Assembly (NCBI GenBank): GCA_015179045.1
Contig: WHUZ01000030.1
Coordinates: 124,001 to 188,000 of the forward strand
DNA: 64,000 nt
Reading direction: 5' to 3'
From: Kalaharituber pfeilii
Taxonomy: Eukaryota > Ascomycota > Pezizomycetes > Pezizales > Pezizaceae
The notes beneath the pieces were generated by a model. It was given only the letters and a program-made list of their open reading frames with translations. It ran no database searches and was not told where the DNA came from. Shown here piece by piece: positions 33,510 through 47,700 of the stretch. Each line of letters begins with the position of its first letter. The first letter of the stretch is position 1. The position numbers were made by a program, and so were the translations under genes.

Positions 33510-36500
33510 TGCTTCCAGCTCAATTCAGCTGACCCTGCAGCACACCTACTCCCTGTGCACTTGTGTCTAGCTGCATATATCGCAATTGTGCTTCCTCTTG
33601 GCTCTTCACGCACATATATACTAGTACAATAAGAGCAATTCAAACGAACTAAATTATGTTGGCAGATCGTGGCATTCCTCGGAGTTTCGATGCACTCACT
33701 AGCTGCGGGCCTTAAATTAAGCTTGTGGATATGGGTGAACCATTTTCACAGGATGAATATGAACTCATCTTCCAATGGAACAGAAAAATTGGCGAGTCAC
33801 GTCGGCCAGTGAGTCAGCGCAATTGAATAGCTTCTTTGACTTAGAGCATATACTATTCGTCTTATCTTCTATGCGGACGCCCAGAAGGTAATGGGATGTT
33901 CTTTCCTAAATTCCAATTTTTTTGTTCTTTCTTCCAAAACATTAGAGTACTTAAACAGAAAACAAAACAAAAAATTATCAGTGCCAATCATATATATGCA
34001 TCACGGTAATATTCCGGATCTCAAAATCAGATTCAGATCTGACAAAAAGATCGTGGGGATGGATCACCAAAATTCTTTTTTTTCATGACGCCACTGATAT
34101 TTTTCCCCTGTTCAAGTTTTGGATAATCAACTAATATTCTTTTATTTTGTCTAGCAATGATATTATAGCATGTACTTCAATGCAATAAATCATTGCTTCT
34201 AGTGAAATATGTGACCTTTGAACTTCAATGTAGTTGCATACTGAAACTCAATACAATATATCTCATCGCATATTTCATTTCAAGTTCATAACACTAGAAT
34301 ATTACATGGAACACTAATATTATAATGGATTAAATAAAGCATAGAAGTTCCTTATACCTTAATCACATTATTACAGTTCAACATAATATTCTAATAGTAT
34401 ATTTTATTATGAACTTGCAATAAAATATGTGACTAGAAATTATATGTTTGATATTGACACTATAATTAAGGATTTATCGCATTAGAGCACAATGCTATGT
34501 ACGGAGTAATATTACTAATAGACTAAATAAAATAGTATTAGTTGATCATCCGAAACTTGAACATGGGAAAAATATCAATGGTGACATGAAAACAGAGATT
34601 TTCTCCGGTTGATTTTGAATTTAGTTTTCTTATTAATCCGACCGAAAGTGTGGGTAGGCAGGGTGGGAGGGTGGAGGGCATGCGTAGGTCGGCACAAGGT
34701 GTCTCGGAATCAAGCGAGGATTGACTTGGTGGGTGTGGGAACCCCGATGGATCGAGGGGGTGGTATGAAACTTCAATTGGGTAGGATAACATTATTTGTA
34801 CTGTACGTGCATACTGTAGTAAGGATACGTCCATGGATGGATGACCGTGGATTGTTGCAGTACCATCGTTAGTCCCGTGCAACCCGCCACCATTATACTT
34901 CTCCCGCTATCTGCACAACAAACCTGCTAAGTCCAAAGGCACCAGGACGTCCCAGACATGTAGATATATCCTGAGGCCACCTGGCCGCTGCCACCATCAT
35001 GACCACAGCAGTAACCAGATAAACGTCCCATCAAAAATAGCAGCATCAAAACCGGGATTTGCTGCCCTGGTTTCCACAGCTAGCGCAGGATCCCACTTCC
35101 ACGCCCTTTCGCGGATAGGTAATACGCTGCTAGGATACTGGGGAGAAGTCCCTTGCGTACTACGTATGATCATCCAGGTTCAGGATTCCGACATCAGCCC
35201 TGTGGGTAGAGATCGTTCGCTCGGGTATGATGGGAGCCTAATATTATTTGCCACCCCTGTTCCTGACGTTCTCGCTAGTTTGACGGTCTGCAGTTTTGGC
35301 AGCGGTGACCATTTAGTCGAATGGCATCGATCTCCTGCCTTGATGACCACATTGAGATATTCAAATGGACGATATTACGTGAGCATATAGTTCATCAGTG
35401 TGTCAGCTAGCTGTGCACTTTTTGAAAAAGCAGCGCTGGATTCTTTTTATCATCCGTCGCAATGTTGTACCTCTGCTGTGTGCACGTGAGAAGCATATGA
35501 TGATGAGGTCAATACATCCGTACTACAGGGTAAGGAACTTACTAGCCAAGGGCTGGGTCAGATGTTTGCTTTTTCTCACTATTCTCCTGGAACTTCTAGA
35601 ACATTAGCAATCATATATATGTATATATACAATCAAGCAAAGTCTTTCTGCAGCTTTTTCTTTTCTTACCTTTTTTCTTTTTTATTACCTTTTTACCTTC
35701 TGCTCCTAATCTAAGGAGCCAACTCCGTAAAGGCTTGTTTTTCGTTAGAAGAAATTGATGAAAACCGCAACTCTTGCCATGTCCATTTTCGAAAGCTGTC
35801 ATCTTGAATGTGGAGGCGTACCCTAGTAAAGAACATCTGTCGTCAATCTGACGGCAATATTACATGCCAGCACGTTCCAGAAACACTTGATACATCCAAC
35901 ATTTCTGGTTGACATTCCTTTAACCCGTTGAACTCCATCGACGACAAACTGTTTACCTCTATGCTTGAGTAGTGCAAGCAGACTGCTCTCTGCCAGGTAA
36001 TTCTTGACGAATGCATTGCATGACCCATACCATGAATATCCTACAACCACAAATAAGTTCACAGTATCACTCAAAAAGTATGGATATAAATAAGCACTCT
36101 GATATGAAAACCGCGTGCTGCAGATTGAACGCCAACAAAATAAACAATTGCACAATTGAGGGTTAGAATGGAAAAAGGATCTGATCACGCTGCTCTTGTC
36201 AAATAATGAGAAAATCCGCCGTACCACGTAGCAAACATGGGGACACTTGCGATTTCAAAAAATGGCAATGGTATAGCTGAGAGATTCTGACTGCCATAGA
36301 GGGTGAAAAGAAAATTGACACGATATTCTGTGAGCAATTTCCACTTACGGCAGGTTCCTTTGAAGATTTCACTTTGATCCGAAAAAGCATCAAATGAATA
36401 CGCATAGGCTTTGCCATGTGGTGTCGGTAAATTAGTATATATTGTTATCAAAATTTATGCAATCTTGTGCCGAGTGAGCATTTTGGGGTCACCGTCCATG

Positions 36501-39500
36501 ATGCCAATGGTCTGGTTCCTGTTGATCTTTTATCCGCCTTATTTCTTCCGTATTGCTACCTTGTTAAGGATACTCAAAGTAACAAGAATTTCAGACCTCG
36601 CACCCACCTCTTCACCCACATCTTCATACACCTGCACTCTGTCTGCCTAATATCATGAGACAAGTAACACACTGTCTGACAGTCACAATCCGAACACCTG
36701 AACATCAGCACCCCCATTCCGTGCAGTTGAGTCCAAAACTCAGCCTTACACATTGAGACAAAGAAAAGGTTGAATCTCACATGCATTATTTGCACAAGTG
36801 CGTGAGAGTTTGCATTTGCGGACTCCAGGCGTTCGTACACTCTCCCCAGCTTCCTTATCCAGGCACAAGATGGAATGCCCCACAGTCCTGCGTCAATCAT
36901 GTAACCTTTTCGTCTTGGCTTTTTGGTTGACCAGTATGCTCATAAGACATTCCGGAGAGAAATCTCATCGGGTAAAGTTCAAAGTGGAAGAATGGCTGGA
37001 GGCAGAGGGAACATGCTATGTTACCGAATTGTGGTGATCGTGGGCAGAATAACCTGCAAATGGCCATCGTCCGATGTACGTTGTTCCTAGTCTTCAAAGG
37101 CAATATATTTGCAATGCTGGCTGTATGATACCCAATTGCATCGTAAGCGCAAATCGTCAAAGTAGGTCCGTGGCGGAGCTATCTCCGTGCTGCCTATTGT
37201 GCCTCACAATCGCATGCAGTGAGCACTTTGGTCTTGTGGCGGGAGGTGAGCTACTGCCCCACAAATGACTTCGATTACGTGATCTGGCGATGACGCTCCA
37301 CACTCTGGACATGTATGTACTCGTGCATTGAGCACGTGAGAGCCCCAAATTCTGTAATATGCTTTTCATCCCTACGGATATCGCTCTTGATATCGCAACT
37401 ATAATTCTCACGTAGATAGTAGGTTATTCTCTAGTCTCTTAACAAGTATTCTCCTCGTAGAACTCATTAAGAATGTAGAAGCAGAACTTGGATCACCATT
37501 ATTCACAGTTGCGTGACATCAAACACGAACAAGATGTAGGTAGCTGCAGCTGAACTTGAGACAGATGTGCGCTGGTAAATGTTCGAACTATATACATGTG
37601 TACACTGCAAAGGCTACGTCTACCTCACAGTATCGAACTAATCAACTCACATTGCAAGATAAATGCCGCATCGCACGCCACTCGCAATTGCAACCTTCAC
37701 TGCAGCCAAAAAAATGTGACCAACGAGCCAGTACCTGTAGGACCCTCCGAAAAAGCTAATACAATGCTGAGCACACACAATATTCGATTTCATAGTAGTA
37801 GTCATAGTGGATCAATCCTCATAAACGAGAAATGTCAACACAACGCCAAATGAATTCACGAAGGAGCCTCACGTGCATCGCTATGTACACTCATGTGGTG
37901 GTGATTATTCGCCATGGCACGCTCGTACTTCCCGCAATCTTATGACTCTCTTGTAGACCTATTTGTCCCTTTCTCATCCTGCTACTCGGAGTCTCGCTCC
38001 ACAATTCTTTGGTTCGAGATCCCAGATCCTGTGCATGCCAAGTCCTAAACACAAATTATCCTACATTACCATATGTTCGCGCACATGCATGAGAAGAGCG
38101 ACTATTTTGAAGGTCACGATATGGATATCAATATTTCGTAAGTACTTGAATGAATATTACAAGGTATATATACGTCTGTACCTCAGCTCCCTCCATTTAT
38201 TCAAACCATTGCTCCCCATGCATACGCATGCGTACGCATGCAAATTGCAGCCCCATGTATAATCCTACATCACCACTCACCAATTGATATGTATACTACA
38301 TGGCCACCTTACAATCGAACCTTAACCGACGCACTACTCCCTGCATAGACCCCCGGCAGCAACATATTCTCGTTTCTTTCCCCTTCGCTTTCTTCTTTTG
38401 ACTTTTTTTTTAATATTCGTTCATTAATTTTTTTAGTTCAAGTTTCCTCCGCAGTGTCTGCTAGCGATGCATTTGTTTTACGGAGTCTATACCCCACTCA
38501 TCTCCGCTTGCACAATTATCCCTTGGTACATTAGCCCCTCCACTAGGCTCTAAACTCTATTTGCCACACCCCTTCGCAATCGCAAGTGTGGAGTATAAGT
38601 ATAGGTACTGTATCTGCACCTTCATCACCTTTCAGCATATCAAATTGGTTACAATTCCTGAACGTTCTAATAGAGTCCAGTTCAGCACTCCACTACACTG
38701 TACGCAAGGGTACAAGAGGTCAGAGTTATGTATGTACTAATACATAGGACGGCGTAAAATGCATTGGTACCGTGATCGACGTTGAAATCTTTATCAGCTC
38801 TCGATGTTCCTCTAGCCGAGATGCGAATCCCAAATTCCCTGGCACGCGCACCGCAACGTCGCAGTACTCGTATCCTCATAGACCACACGAGATGCAAGTA
38901 CCCTTGACAACTGCAACGATCTCGATCCCCGCAGGCACCGGACTAAACCCAGTACTTGGCGCACTTTGAATGTCTCGGCCGCATGTCTCGGCCGCCAGAG
39001 CATCTCTGCTTCATCACTTCTCACTTTTTCACATCATTATTCTACAACCCTTCACCCGATTCGGACATACTCCGCAACTTCGCCTCTATAGTCCAGTTGT
39101 CCACCCTACCCATCCCCAACCAAGCACACACAATGTACGTACCTTAGGCATTAAAAGCCTGTCAATAAATATAGCTTTACTTCAAACTATCATTATCGTG
39201 ACCCCCCACATTTCCCACAATTCCCAATTGTATGTACTAGGTATTGAAGTACTTAAGCTCAATTAATAATTGATATAGATTGCAAAGAATTCTTATTTCC
39301 AGACTATACCACACCAGGCTAATTTTTCCTAGTGTGTCATTTGGCTCTCTGAGGTATCAGTTGAAACCTATATATGTATCTGATTGACTGGAGGGATAGA
39401 ATTTTAGGTGTGTTTACCTGAGTACTAACCTTTGGTGATTCCTTTTATTCGTTCTAGTATACCCATCCCTACGATGAATTTCATGCCCAGGTTTTGCAAT

Positions 39501-42500
39501 AGGTGGGATATAATGGCATTTCGGACCACGCTTTGCAATCTATATATTTTGACACCTTGCTTACTTTAGAAATATATGGTATGTTTGAAGATTATATGTA
39601 GTACGATGTACATCCAACTGTAAGCGCTCACTCATGTCTTTGCTATTCTATTTGCAGCCACAGACAATATTTATTATGCCAATGCAATGTATGCACCTAG
39701 TCTCTTTTCACGATACGTTGCAGGTAAAGTTGCTGGGTTCCAGAAGAGTGTGGGCACGAGAACAGGTTCCCAAGAAAGAATTGCTGTATGTGACTTGGAA
39801 CTGGTCTAGCTTGCGCGAACTCAATATGCATATGTATGCATCTACAGGAGCAAGTGCTCAATTACAATTTCAGTGCGCATAGCTGACCCATATAGGTAGA
39901 CCCTGTGTATGCCTTTGGCTACTCCATTACTATAGCGCACTATGTCCATATCCCTTCACATCACATCATGAGTCCATCAGCTTCTATTACGCCAGGCCCA
40001 TTTTCAATCGCACCAGGAGCCCTATAAGGCAAGATCAGACCGCCGCTCAATCTTCCCTTCGGACTCTCTCACCCCTCCAATCAAATCAAAATCAGGAACC
40101 GGGCGCAGGCGCAGGGGCAACATTCCTGACAATCACGCGCATTCTGTATAGAAGGTAAGCTTGTAAAGGTTGATTGCAACTATAACTATAACCTTACTTT
40201 AGTAGTCCAATTGCGTTGGAGTAACTTCCTAGCAGAGTGAGCAAAAAACGAAGATGCTATGCGATGTGAAACCTCGGAGCATATTTTCGCAACTGGTCAT
40301 GAACGCACTGACTACAGCCTGGCGCCGGAGCGGTTTGCATATATCAGATCATATTCAGTCTCGTTCAGAGTTGGATATGTTTTGAGGGGTAACGGAAAAG
40401 TTCTAGCACCGTGTGCAGTTCACGGCGGGAGGAGCGGAATTTGAAAGTTTTAGCGCCTTGATAGGCGAGCAATTGTCTGCAGGTATATTAACCAATTTCA
40501 AATCATTTATACGCCGCATTAAAACAGATGTTGCGAATTTGGCATTGATCCGCCTAAACAAATCATAGCACAGATAATACCTTAAGCTCTATCGGTGGCG
40601 CTGAGCTTAAGCAAACTCTCCATCAGGGGAGCCTTGAAGTGGGGGGTATGTGTGTATAGGCATCATGAACTGAGGAAACAAAAATGCGGGGAGCTGTAGC
40701 CAAATTTCAAAGCCTCCTAATAATGCTGTTCTGGATCGGATTGAAATAATTGGTAGGCTGCCGAGACCTGGGCAGAGTGAATATAAGATATGGATTAGCG
40801 ATTGCTCCAAACCGATTGGTGCACGTGGATTGTGGATCACTGGATTAAGTCTAACAAGCGTTGAAATATGACTTTTTTTAACACTATGGAGCCCTGGTTC
40901 AGGATCTGCCTGCATTATCTGATCCCACATTCAGATTCCAAATTGATCTGGGCAAAAATTTGCACAATCTTATAGAAATCCAAGCTTTACTCACGGGATG
41001 CTTTGCTTATTGTAAGCTCTGGCCGCAGGTAGAAACAGAGGGGCTCTATATCAAATTTTGTTTACGTACCATGGATGCCAACGATTGGCAGGTTCCTCAC
41101 CGTATACATGCATGCCCCGATCTTACTGATATGTTTTCATTAAACCACGATTATAATTCTAACTGAGGTGATTTGCACAAGGAATAAGCACTTCAGAACC
41201 AGATGAAGTCCGGATAGCTGCAATCTCTTCAAATCAGCATCGTTGTTGCGATGTTCAGAAGGGATGTAAATATGCTACTTTCGGGCCGCACAAAACTTAT
41301 ACATGCACAGCCATCTGGAAACTATTGAACCTGCATTAGGTATCAGTACATATTGCATGATGTTCCGATACGGGCCGGTGAAGCAGCAGAACCCCGAGAA
41401 TAAGCACACATAATATAGGGATGTACAGTTGGGCCAGATAACTGGTATGTCCGATATATGTACGTTGTGGTATGTTCTTACCCGAAGGATATATGTTTCC
41501 ACCAATTGATTTCAAAAAGCGGGTATACTCGGACCCTTCGGAAGCAAAACAGCCCGTATCGTACATGCCACTTCATGGCATGATATGGCAGTCTCTCTAC
41601 AAACTGATATATCGTGCCTGCCATCTTCCTAGCCACCCATTTACTATCTTTATTAGTAGTATTTGGATCCCACCGGCCGCCTAGGAAGTTCTAAATTGCA
41701 CGGTTTGGCTTAGGATGTACTCAATTAGGACATTATGGGAAATATGTTGATTAAAATGTACATGTAAACCTAGCGTGCACGTGCAGTAAATAGTGCTAAC
41801 TAGAACAAGATCCATCAAAGGACTCTATTCCGTGTATACAGCCAAGATGCCGATGAGCACGGGTATCGGGGCGGGAGAGAGCATTATGATCATGTCACAT
41901 ATCATATCGTTCATCCGTGGAGCCAGTAACTTTCCTGTGGCTGGGGGAGAATATGAAATTGGTAGATGATGCCGTTGCCCAATCCAGATTTCCTGTTCGT
42001 CTTGCCAATAAGATAATGATCCGCTCACATTCATCTGCAGCCTGGCCTCAGAAGTAATAAGGTTAGAGCAGCAGGTCTCCTCGGCTTCACAATATTTCAT
42101 AATATGATATGTGATATCGTATCGTAATAGTTGCAGAAGCATCCAATACGGATCAAACACCATATGCATGCCACATAACCACTGAAGCCTCTTCATGTAG
42201 TCACAAGCCCGATGACAATCACCCGGGTGATCTCCCGCACCCTTCGGCTTAGATACCCGCAAATTTGAGCGACAAATCCTGGGATGTCAGTAGCAGAGAC
42301 ATACGTGCACATGCTAGAACCTCACCATGCAGCCGCTTTAAATCTATGGGTGCATGTCTCGTCACCTGGAAGCGAGGGAGCCTCTAGGTGCTTTCCAGTT
42401 GATATGACATCTAGATACATGCGAAATGTTATCGCCATATTACTATGGCTATACTTCTAATGGATTCTGGAATGAGAACAATATATCTTGTGAGTACGCA

Positions 42501-44447
42501 TATGTAACTGCTCTCCAGGTTTTTAATTGTGATTATATGAACGTGTTTTCGGATACTTTGAGAGTGCAGAAATGATAGCGATCTGACAAGAAAATTCCTT
42601 CAAGGAAGGGGGAAGATATACAGAATTAGTATTGCCTCCTCTGAATGATTCCTTCAGCTATGTTTTGAAATACTTCAAGTTCAGCTGCATAGCTGAAGGA
42701 AAACATTCGATGAACTATGCAGGTAGTGTTGGAATCAGGACGAATATAGCACGTGAAATCACTGTTCGTTTTTTTGTGCCCCCACGTGTGCAAGCCGATC
42801 CCTGTGCAGGTCTTGGTCGGGTTTCGCCTTTTCTTAGCTTAATTCAACCTCATGACAAAATTCGGCTGTAGAAGCTTTAAATATAGACTGGTTGCCCTCG
42901 GAAATTCCATTCCGAGTCTACCATAGTGGTAATTCTTCTCCGGTCACTAGTTCTTTATCACACATTTTCGCTCTCTCCAGAAAAAAAAGAAGGAAAAAAG
43001 AAAAAGCGAGAACAATCTTACTAGTTGCTCGAACCAGTGTCAATTATAATCTAGAGCTTCGTGACTGCTCAGGAGCTCAAAAATCACGCTTGATATGCAG
43101 ATCGCTACTTTGGTAACTACATGGCCTGCATTGAAGTGAAAGTTGCTAGAGCGGCCATGCATTGGTGATGTTTAGATACATCGTGGGCAGGCTCCTAGTG
43201 TCAATACCAGTTCTGGTAAGTTCTCGCGTTCCCTGCATATCTCTCCCCCTCACAAAATGAAATAGAACAAAAAAATTGAGAGCTAATGCACCCGTATTCT
43301 ATAGCAAGCTGTCTCTGAGGGACCCAAAGCAGGCAATCTAAACGTCAATATGGTTTCGTCAAAAAGAACGAGAATATAAAATTCCATTTCCTTGACCTGT
43401 CAAGGATATTAAAGCAGAAAAACAAGAGCCAGCAAATTGAGTCGTGTCACTAAGTACTAAACGAAACCCCAAACGCTACTTTAGCTTCTCAAGAACGTGT
43501 CATGTTGTCACGCTGGTGCACAGCCCAAACTCCTGCGGGATGACGTGAGTGCGCAAATACTTGAACAATGGAGCACAGAACCTACTCCCACTCATGCATA
43601 GTAGCAGAGTAAACTAGCGGTGCCAACGCCTGCTTTGCCATAAAACTGAGCTTGCTAGGCGCGCCATGCAGGAAAGCTTACCTTCAAATGGCTTGATCAA
43701 AACTAGCGCGCACGAAGTTATAGTTTGGGCGAACGTTAGCTGTTCAAAGAGGTGGCCAGAGTTGACGGAGATGCAGTAGTTACAGTCTGACAACATGAGG
43801 CCTAAGGTATGTGTTACCATGGAACTGTACTTACTAGCACTGACTTGTATACTAGTGTACGGTACTCCTTGAGGGCATCTCAGGTAGGGGGTTTAATTGA
43901 TCTCATATGCATATCGATCTGATGTATTTGTGCCGAAGCAAATCAGCTATGAGCTGCGACATTCTAAGTGTGTAACAATACTGGGTAGTATCGCTGAATG
44001 CACGTATGTGCCGTGCCGCATGCCAATCATGATCGAGATAATGGTGCATTTAGAGCTAGACACTTTTTTTCACCGGTAGTTGTGAAAATACTAGCATATT
44101 CTCGACAGTGGCTGGGTTTGGATATCAGTAGATGTAGAATACAAACTTCACCTGCTCCAGCACATCAGATCAACATCCCAAGTTAGAGTCTGAGACATAT
44201 TGTAGGCGCAAGCAGTGTCTAAAGTCATATCAACGTATGAGCATCGCAACTAGTGCACTTGCTTCTGCGATATCGAAGATGATTTCGACCCCCACATACA
44301 AGACCAGGCCATGTGATATCATCCAGCCTCATCTTTAATCTGAAGATGTAGCGTACGGTTTGCCCAAATGATCTCGTTTCTCCTTATTTAGCATTGCTAT
44401 GTCATGGTATCACCTTGTATCGTATCAGCCCTGCAGCAATTAACATT
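33510..44447. other. 11-kb stretch without a supportable gene
   Basis: No frame on either strand shows a recognised domain. The longest chance frames are 145 codons (41825-42262, minus) and 134 codons (35823-36227, minus). At about 37195-37320 (minus) TCPECGASSPDHVIEVIC has a Cys/His pattern but no supporting context. GCATACGCATGCGTACGCAT at about 38219-38238 is an alternating purine-pyrimidine run. No element ends were recognised. Confidence 0.4.
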
Positions 44448-44458
44448 AACATCTAAGG

Positions 44459-44520
44459 TTCGCCATAGCCCATAGGGCGGCACGCGAGTAATGATATTAA
44501 AAAAAAAAAAAAAAAAAAAA
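44459..44520 (+). mobile_element. Short hairpin-tail retroposon
   Basis: TTCGCCATAGCCCATAGGGC, GGCACGCGAGTAATGATATT and a ~22-base A-tail, flanked by perfect AACATCTAAGG copies (44448-44458, 44521-44531). It is the only copy of the family found to the right of 27 kb. Confidence 0.9.
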
Positions 44521-44703
44521 AACATCTAAGGGACTAAACCTTGAAGCCGAAGTTGCGGAGAGAACTCTGGAAAGTAAGTTCGCTGATTAATGCGCCACGG
44601 CAGAAATGATTGAGGCAGTTTCAATCCGGGAAACCCTTCAAGGGATTTGCGTCACGACAGTCACCTCAGCCACTCCAACTAGTGAGAGTCGAGAACATAC
44701 TAG

Positions 44704-44765
44704 GTAGTCTCGTAACTACCACTCCGGTTTCAAGTAATGTTGACTAAGTCTGGTTACGAGACTAC
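44704..44765. repeat. 62-bp hairpin with 13-bp perfect arms
   Basis: GTAGTCTCGTAAC (44704-44716) and its exact inverse (44753-44765). The adjoining left bases are TACTAG. It may be a decayed miniature element. Confidence 0.45.
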
Positions 44766-47700
44766 ATGCTTGGAATGACTTAGCTACCTTTGTGGGGATA
44801 ATTGAAACGCTGCAGCGGCCGCGGTGATAACCCCGTATTAGGTAGGTAGCATCACGAAGGTGTTCTTGGAATCACGTTTGTAGTCTCCGCGACGTACACA
44901 TATAATTTTTCTATTATAATCCGTAGGGAGCTGCAAATCTTTTCTATAATATTGATCTCCAATCCTGTCATTTTATATGTCAGCAAAAATGTCGGATATG
45001 CATGTTGATGCAGATCCTGTTATTGCATAACTCTGCAGTCGACCGTTCAAACAAGGATATGCATGTATGAGACGACTGCATTGCACGGAATGGTGATTTT
45101 GAATGTAGGTATGCAACAATCTGCGGCCTCCCGGCCCACCAGACTCGTTCTAAGGGTAGTACTTCAAGTCATTTACTGTTTCTAATTCTAGCCAAACATG
45201 AAGTGCCTCGTCGTGTTAATAATATTTGTTGATACTACATGCCGGCTCTTTGTCAAAAAATAATAAATAAACTGCTCGGGCAAACGAAACAGCCAATGCC
45301 AATCTTCGGAAATGACGCTCATGAATTTGAGACAGTCTGCCATTGACCAATCACGGTTAACTAGCTCTCCTTGCGGAGATGTCTATAGGGTGTTTCCTGC
45401 AGGGCATTGATTTTGGAGGAGGAACTTGTATGTGCTGGCAAAAGCCATCACACGCAAAATCGTGAGTTAACAGCCTCAACACGCTGTACATGATCCCCAC
45501 TTCATACTGGTGCATAATTGAGACAACAGACTGGCAATAATCATGTCGATGGCGATATCGATTCGAAGCGGTAAGGTATACATACATACATATGTTTTCC
45601 TGTAGGTAACCGAACCGCAGTGCTGAACACGTGCCACTATATATAAATTATGCTGTAGTTTACGCCCTATGGTCAGATCACGGCATTTGATAAATGTAAA
45701 CAAAAGCCTGAATCTCATTTTCTGTTTTCTTCTTGACTTCAGTTATATTCGAGCTTTCTATTTCGAGAGCTCGAACTATTCCGGTACGTCTCGCACTGCC
45801 CAGCTGCTTCAAAAAAGGAAAACTGGTAAAATGAGAATAAGGTTGGAGAAAAGTTCGATCGCACTGGACCCTGCCATGCCTTGCTCACGTAAGTAAGAAA
45901 CATCCTAGGTGAATAACAGTATTGTCGAGTCAAGCGGGCCATTTGCACAGGTATCCGGATCCGCATTGAGGGTCAAAAGAAGTTTCGTTCTTTTCCGCGA
46001 ACTTACTATTAGCGTAACACAATTCCGGCACCGTGATATGCGCTCATGATATCTACGCTCTATATATGTCAAATGCACATACCTGAGTATCCCATATGAT
46101 CTGCTCTGTACGTAATGATTGTACATTGATAGGAAGGAATATCAGATTTCTCCCAAATGCTACGCCGAGATCTGAGCAGTTAAGTCTCACTGCTTGAAGT
46201 CACCAATGCTGCCGTAGCCGCCTGCCATACAATGATTAATCTCCATGGATCAATAGGAATGAATGAGCATACGGCAAGCTCAGGAGCCCACCTCAGAGGA
46301 TGTTTAAACAATAAGGATGGTAATACCTCTGCATTGTGGCCTATAGAAACACCTCGTCGAGTCCGGATTTCCCTTTTTACCTGTCAAGTTACTCCAACTC
46401 AAGGGACGGAACAGGTCTCACCGTTCTTCGCCAAATGACCAATGAGACGATACAGAAATTCTCGGATGCTTGTCTATCTGTTTTGAAGCCCCGCAATCTA
46501 ATAGCTCCGATGAAAGGTTGAGGCAGAGATCGTACGGGTAGGAGTCTGCTCTCATGATTCTACTGCAGTACTGGCAAAATCCCCCATTAATGTGTAAGTA
46601 TGCGTATGGCCATGTAGCATGCAGGTGGATGCAGAATATGCTACCTCTAGTCCATGGTCAGAGCTGCATTTATGCGTTTCGTCGTTTCCAGCAATAATAT
46701 TGGAATGCATAAGTTTCAATCCACGCGACTTGTATTTCCAACGCATTCATTTGTATTAATTGGCCCCAACATGGACATCTATTATGTACCACGGTGACTC
46801 GATGAGCCACTACAACCACGAATGGCATTGATTGCCCTCGTGCCAATGAAGTGTCCTCTATAGAGCTTCAATGAAGAGAGGCTCCTTGACTGTGAGGACC
46901 TCACCCTCGAGCTCATGCAGCAGGATCTAGGAACTGCAATTGATGGAAGCATTTGAACTGGTCCATATATAGCCTAAGTACTTTACTGCAATGTATATGT
47001 AACGCAACGCAATCTCAATATAAGTATCGCACACGTACATCAGAGCTGTGCATCAGGCTTGCGTCAACCTACCATCTCACAGCCAGTCAGAAAAGTGAAA
47101 ATTGACAGCTCTCCGACCCTTCCCTCTCTTCTCCTCCTCTCTTTATATGCAATGTACGTATGACGTTATACCACTGAGAGTCCAGTAATGTAACTAATGT
47201 TATCTATTAAATAGCAATAGGCCATCTTGGGTAGTAGCCAGTAGCATATCTACCTCGAGTCGTAGCAATAACTAGTCTATTTAGTTGTCATTTCGATGCC
47301 GCTTTCCGATCGCCAGCTTGTAACTGTGCCCCCCATACCCCTCAAGCGCCCCTCGCAAAGGTTCCTGGCCCTCGTTGGCATGGGATCCCAAGCGAAATTA
47401 TTGGTCAATTGGAATTTGAAATCTTAAAGAAACTAATGGTAGGTAAGGGTCCAACACACACGCACATGGGTACACACTCTATCCTAATGTACTGAAAAAC
47501 ACCACACAAGCCAGCAGATAAAGCGTCCGTTGGCGCAGGGGAGCCGGGATCGCTGTAAAGTTTAAAGAGATATGCCGTCATTTATTCATCTTTTCTTCTG
47601 CCTGCGGGTACAAAGTCCAGTGCATTGCCTTCGTTTGTTTTTTTCTTTCCGTTTTCTTGTTTCTTTTTATTTAAGCCTCTTCCTGATTTTCCTGTTGTCA

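Noticed and set aside
35823..37411. Run of minus-strand frames, one with a TCPECG...H...C pattern
   Set aside because: I could not join them with plausible splice sites; the Cys/His pattern might be a LINE knuckle relic but nothing around it supports that.
41825..42262. 145-codon minus-strand open frame
   Set aside because: One or two frames of this length are expected by chance in 64 kb; no motif recognised.
47525..47560. TGGCGCAGGGG like a tRNA A box
   Set aside because: No B box or acceptor stem downstream.
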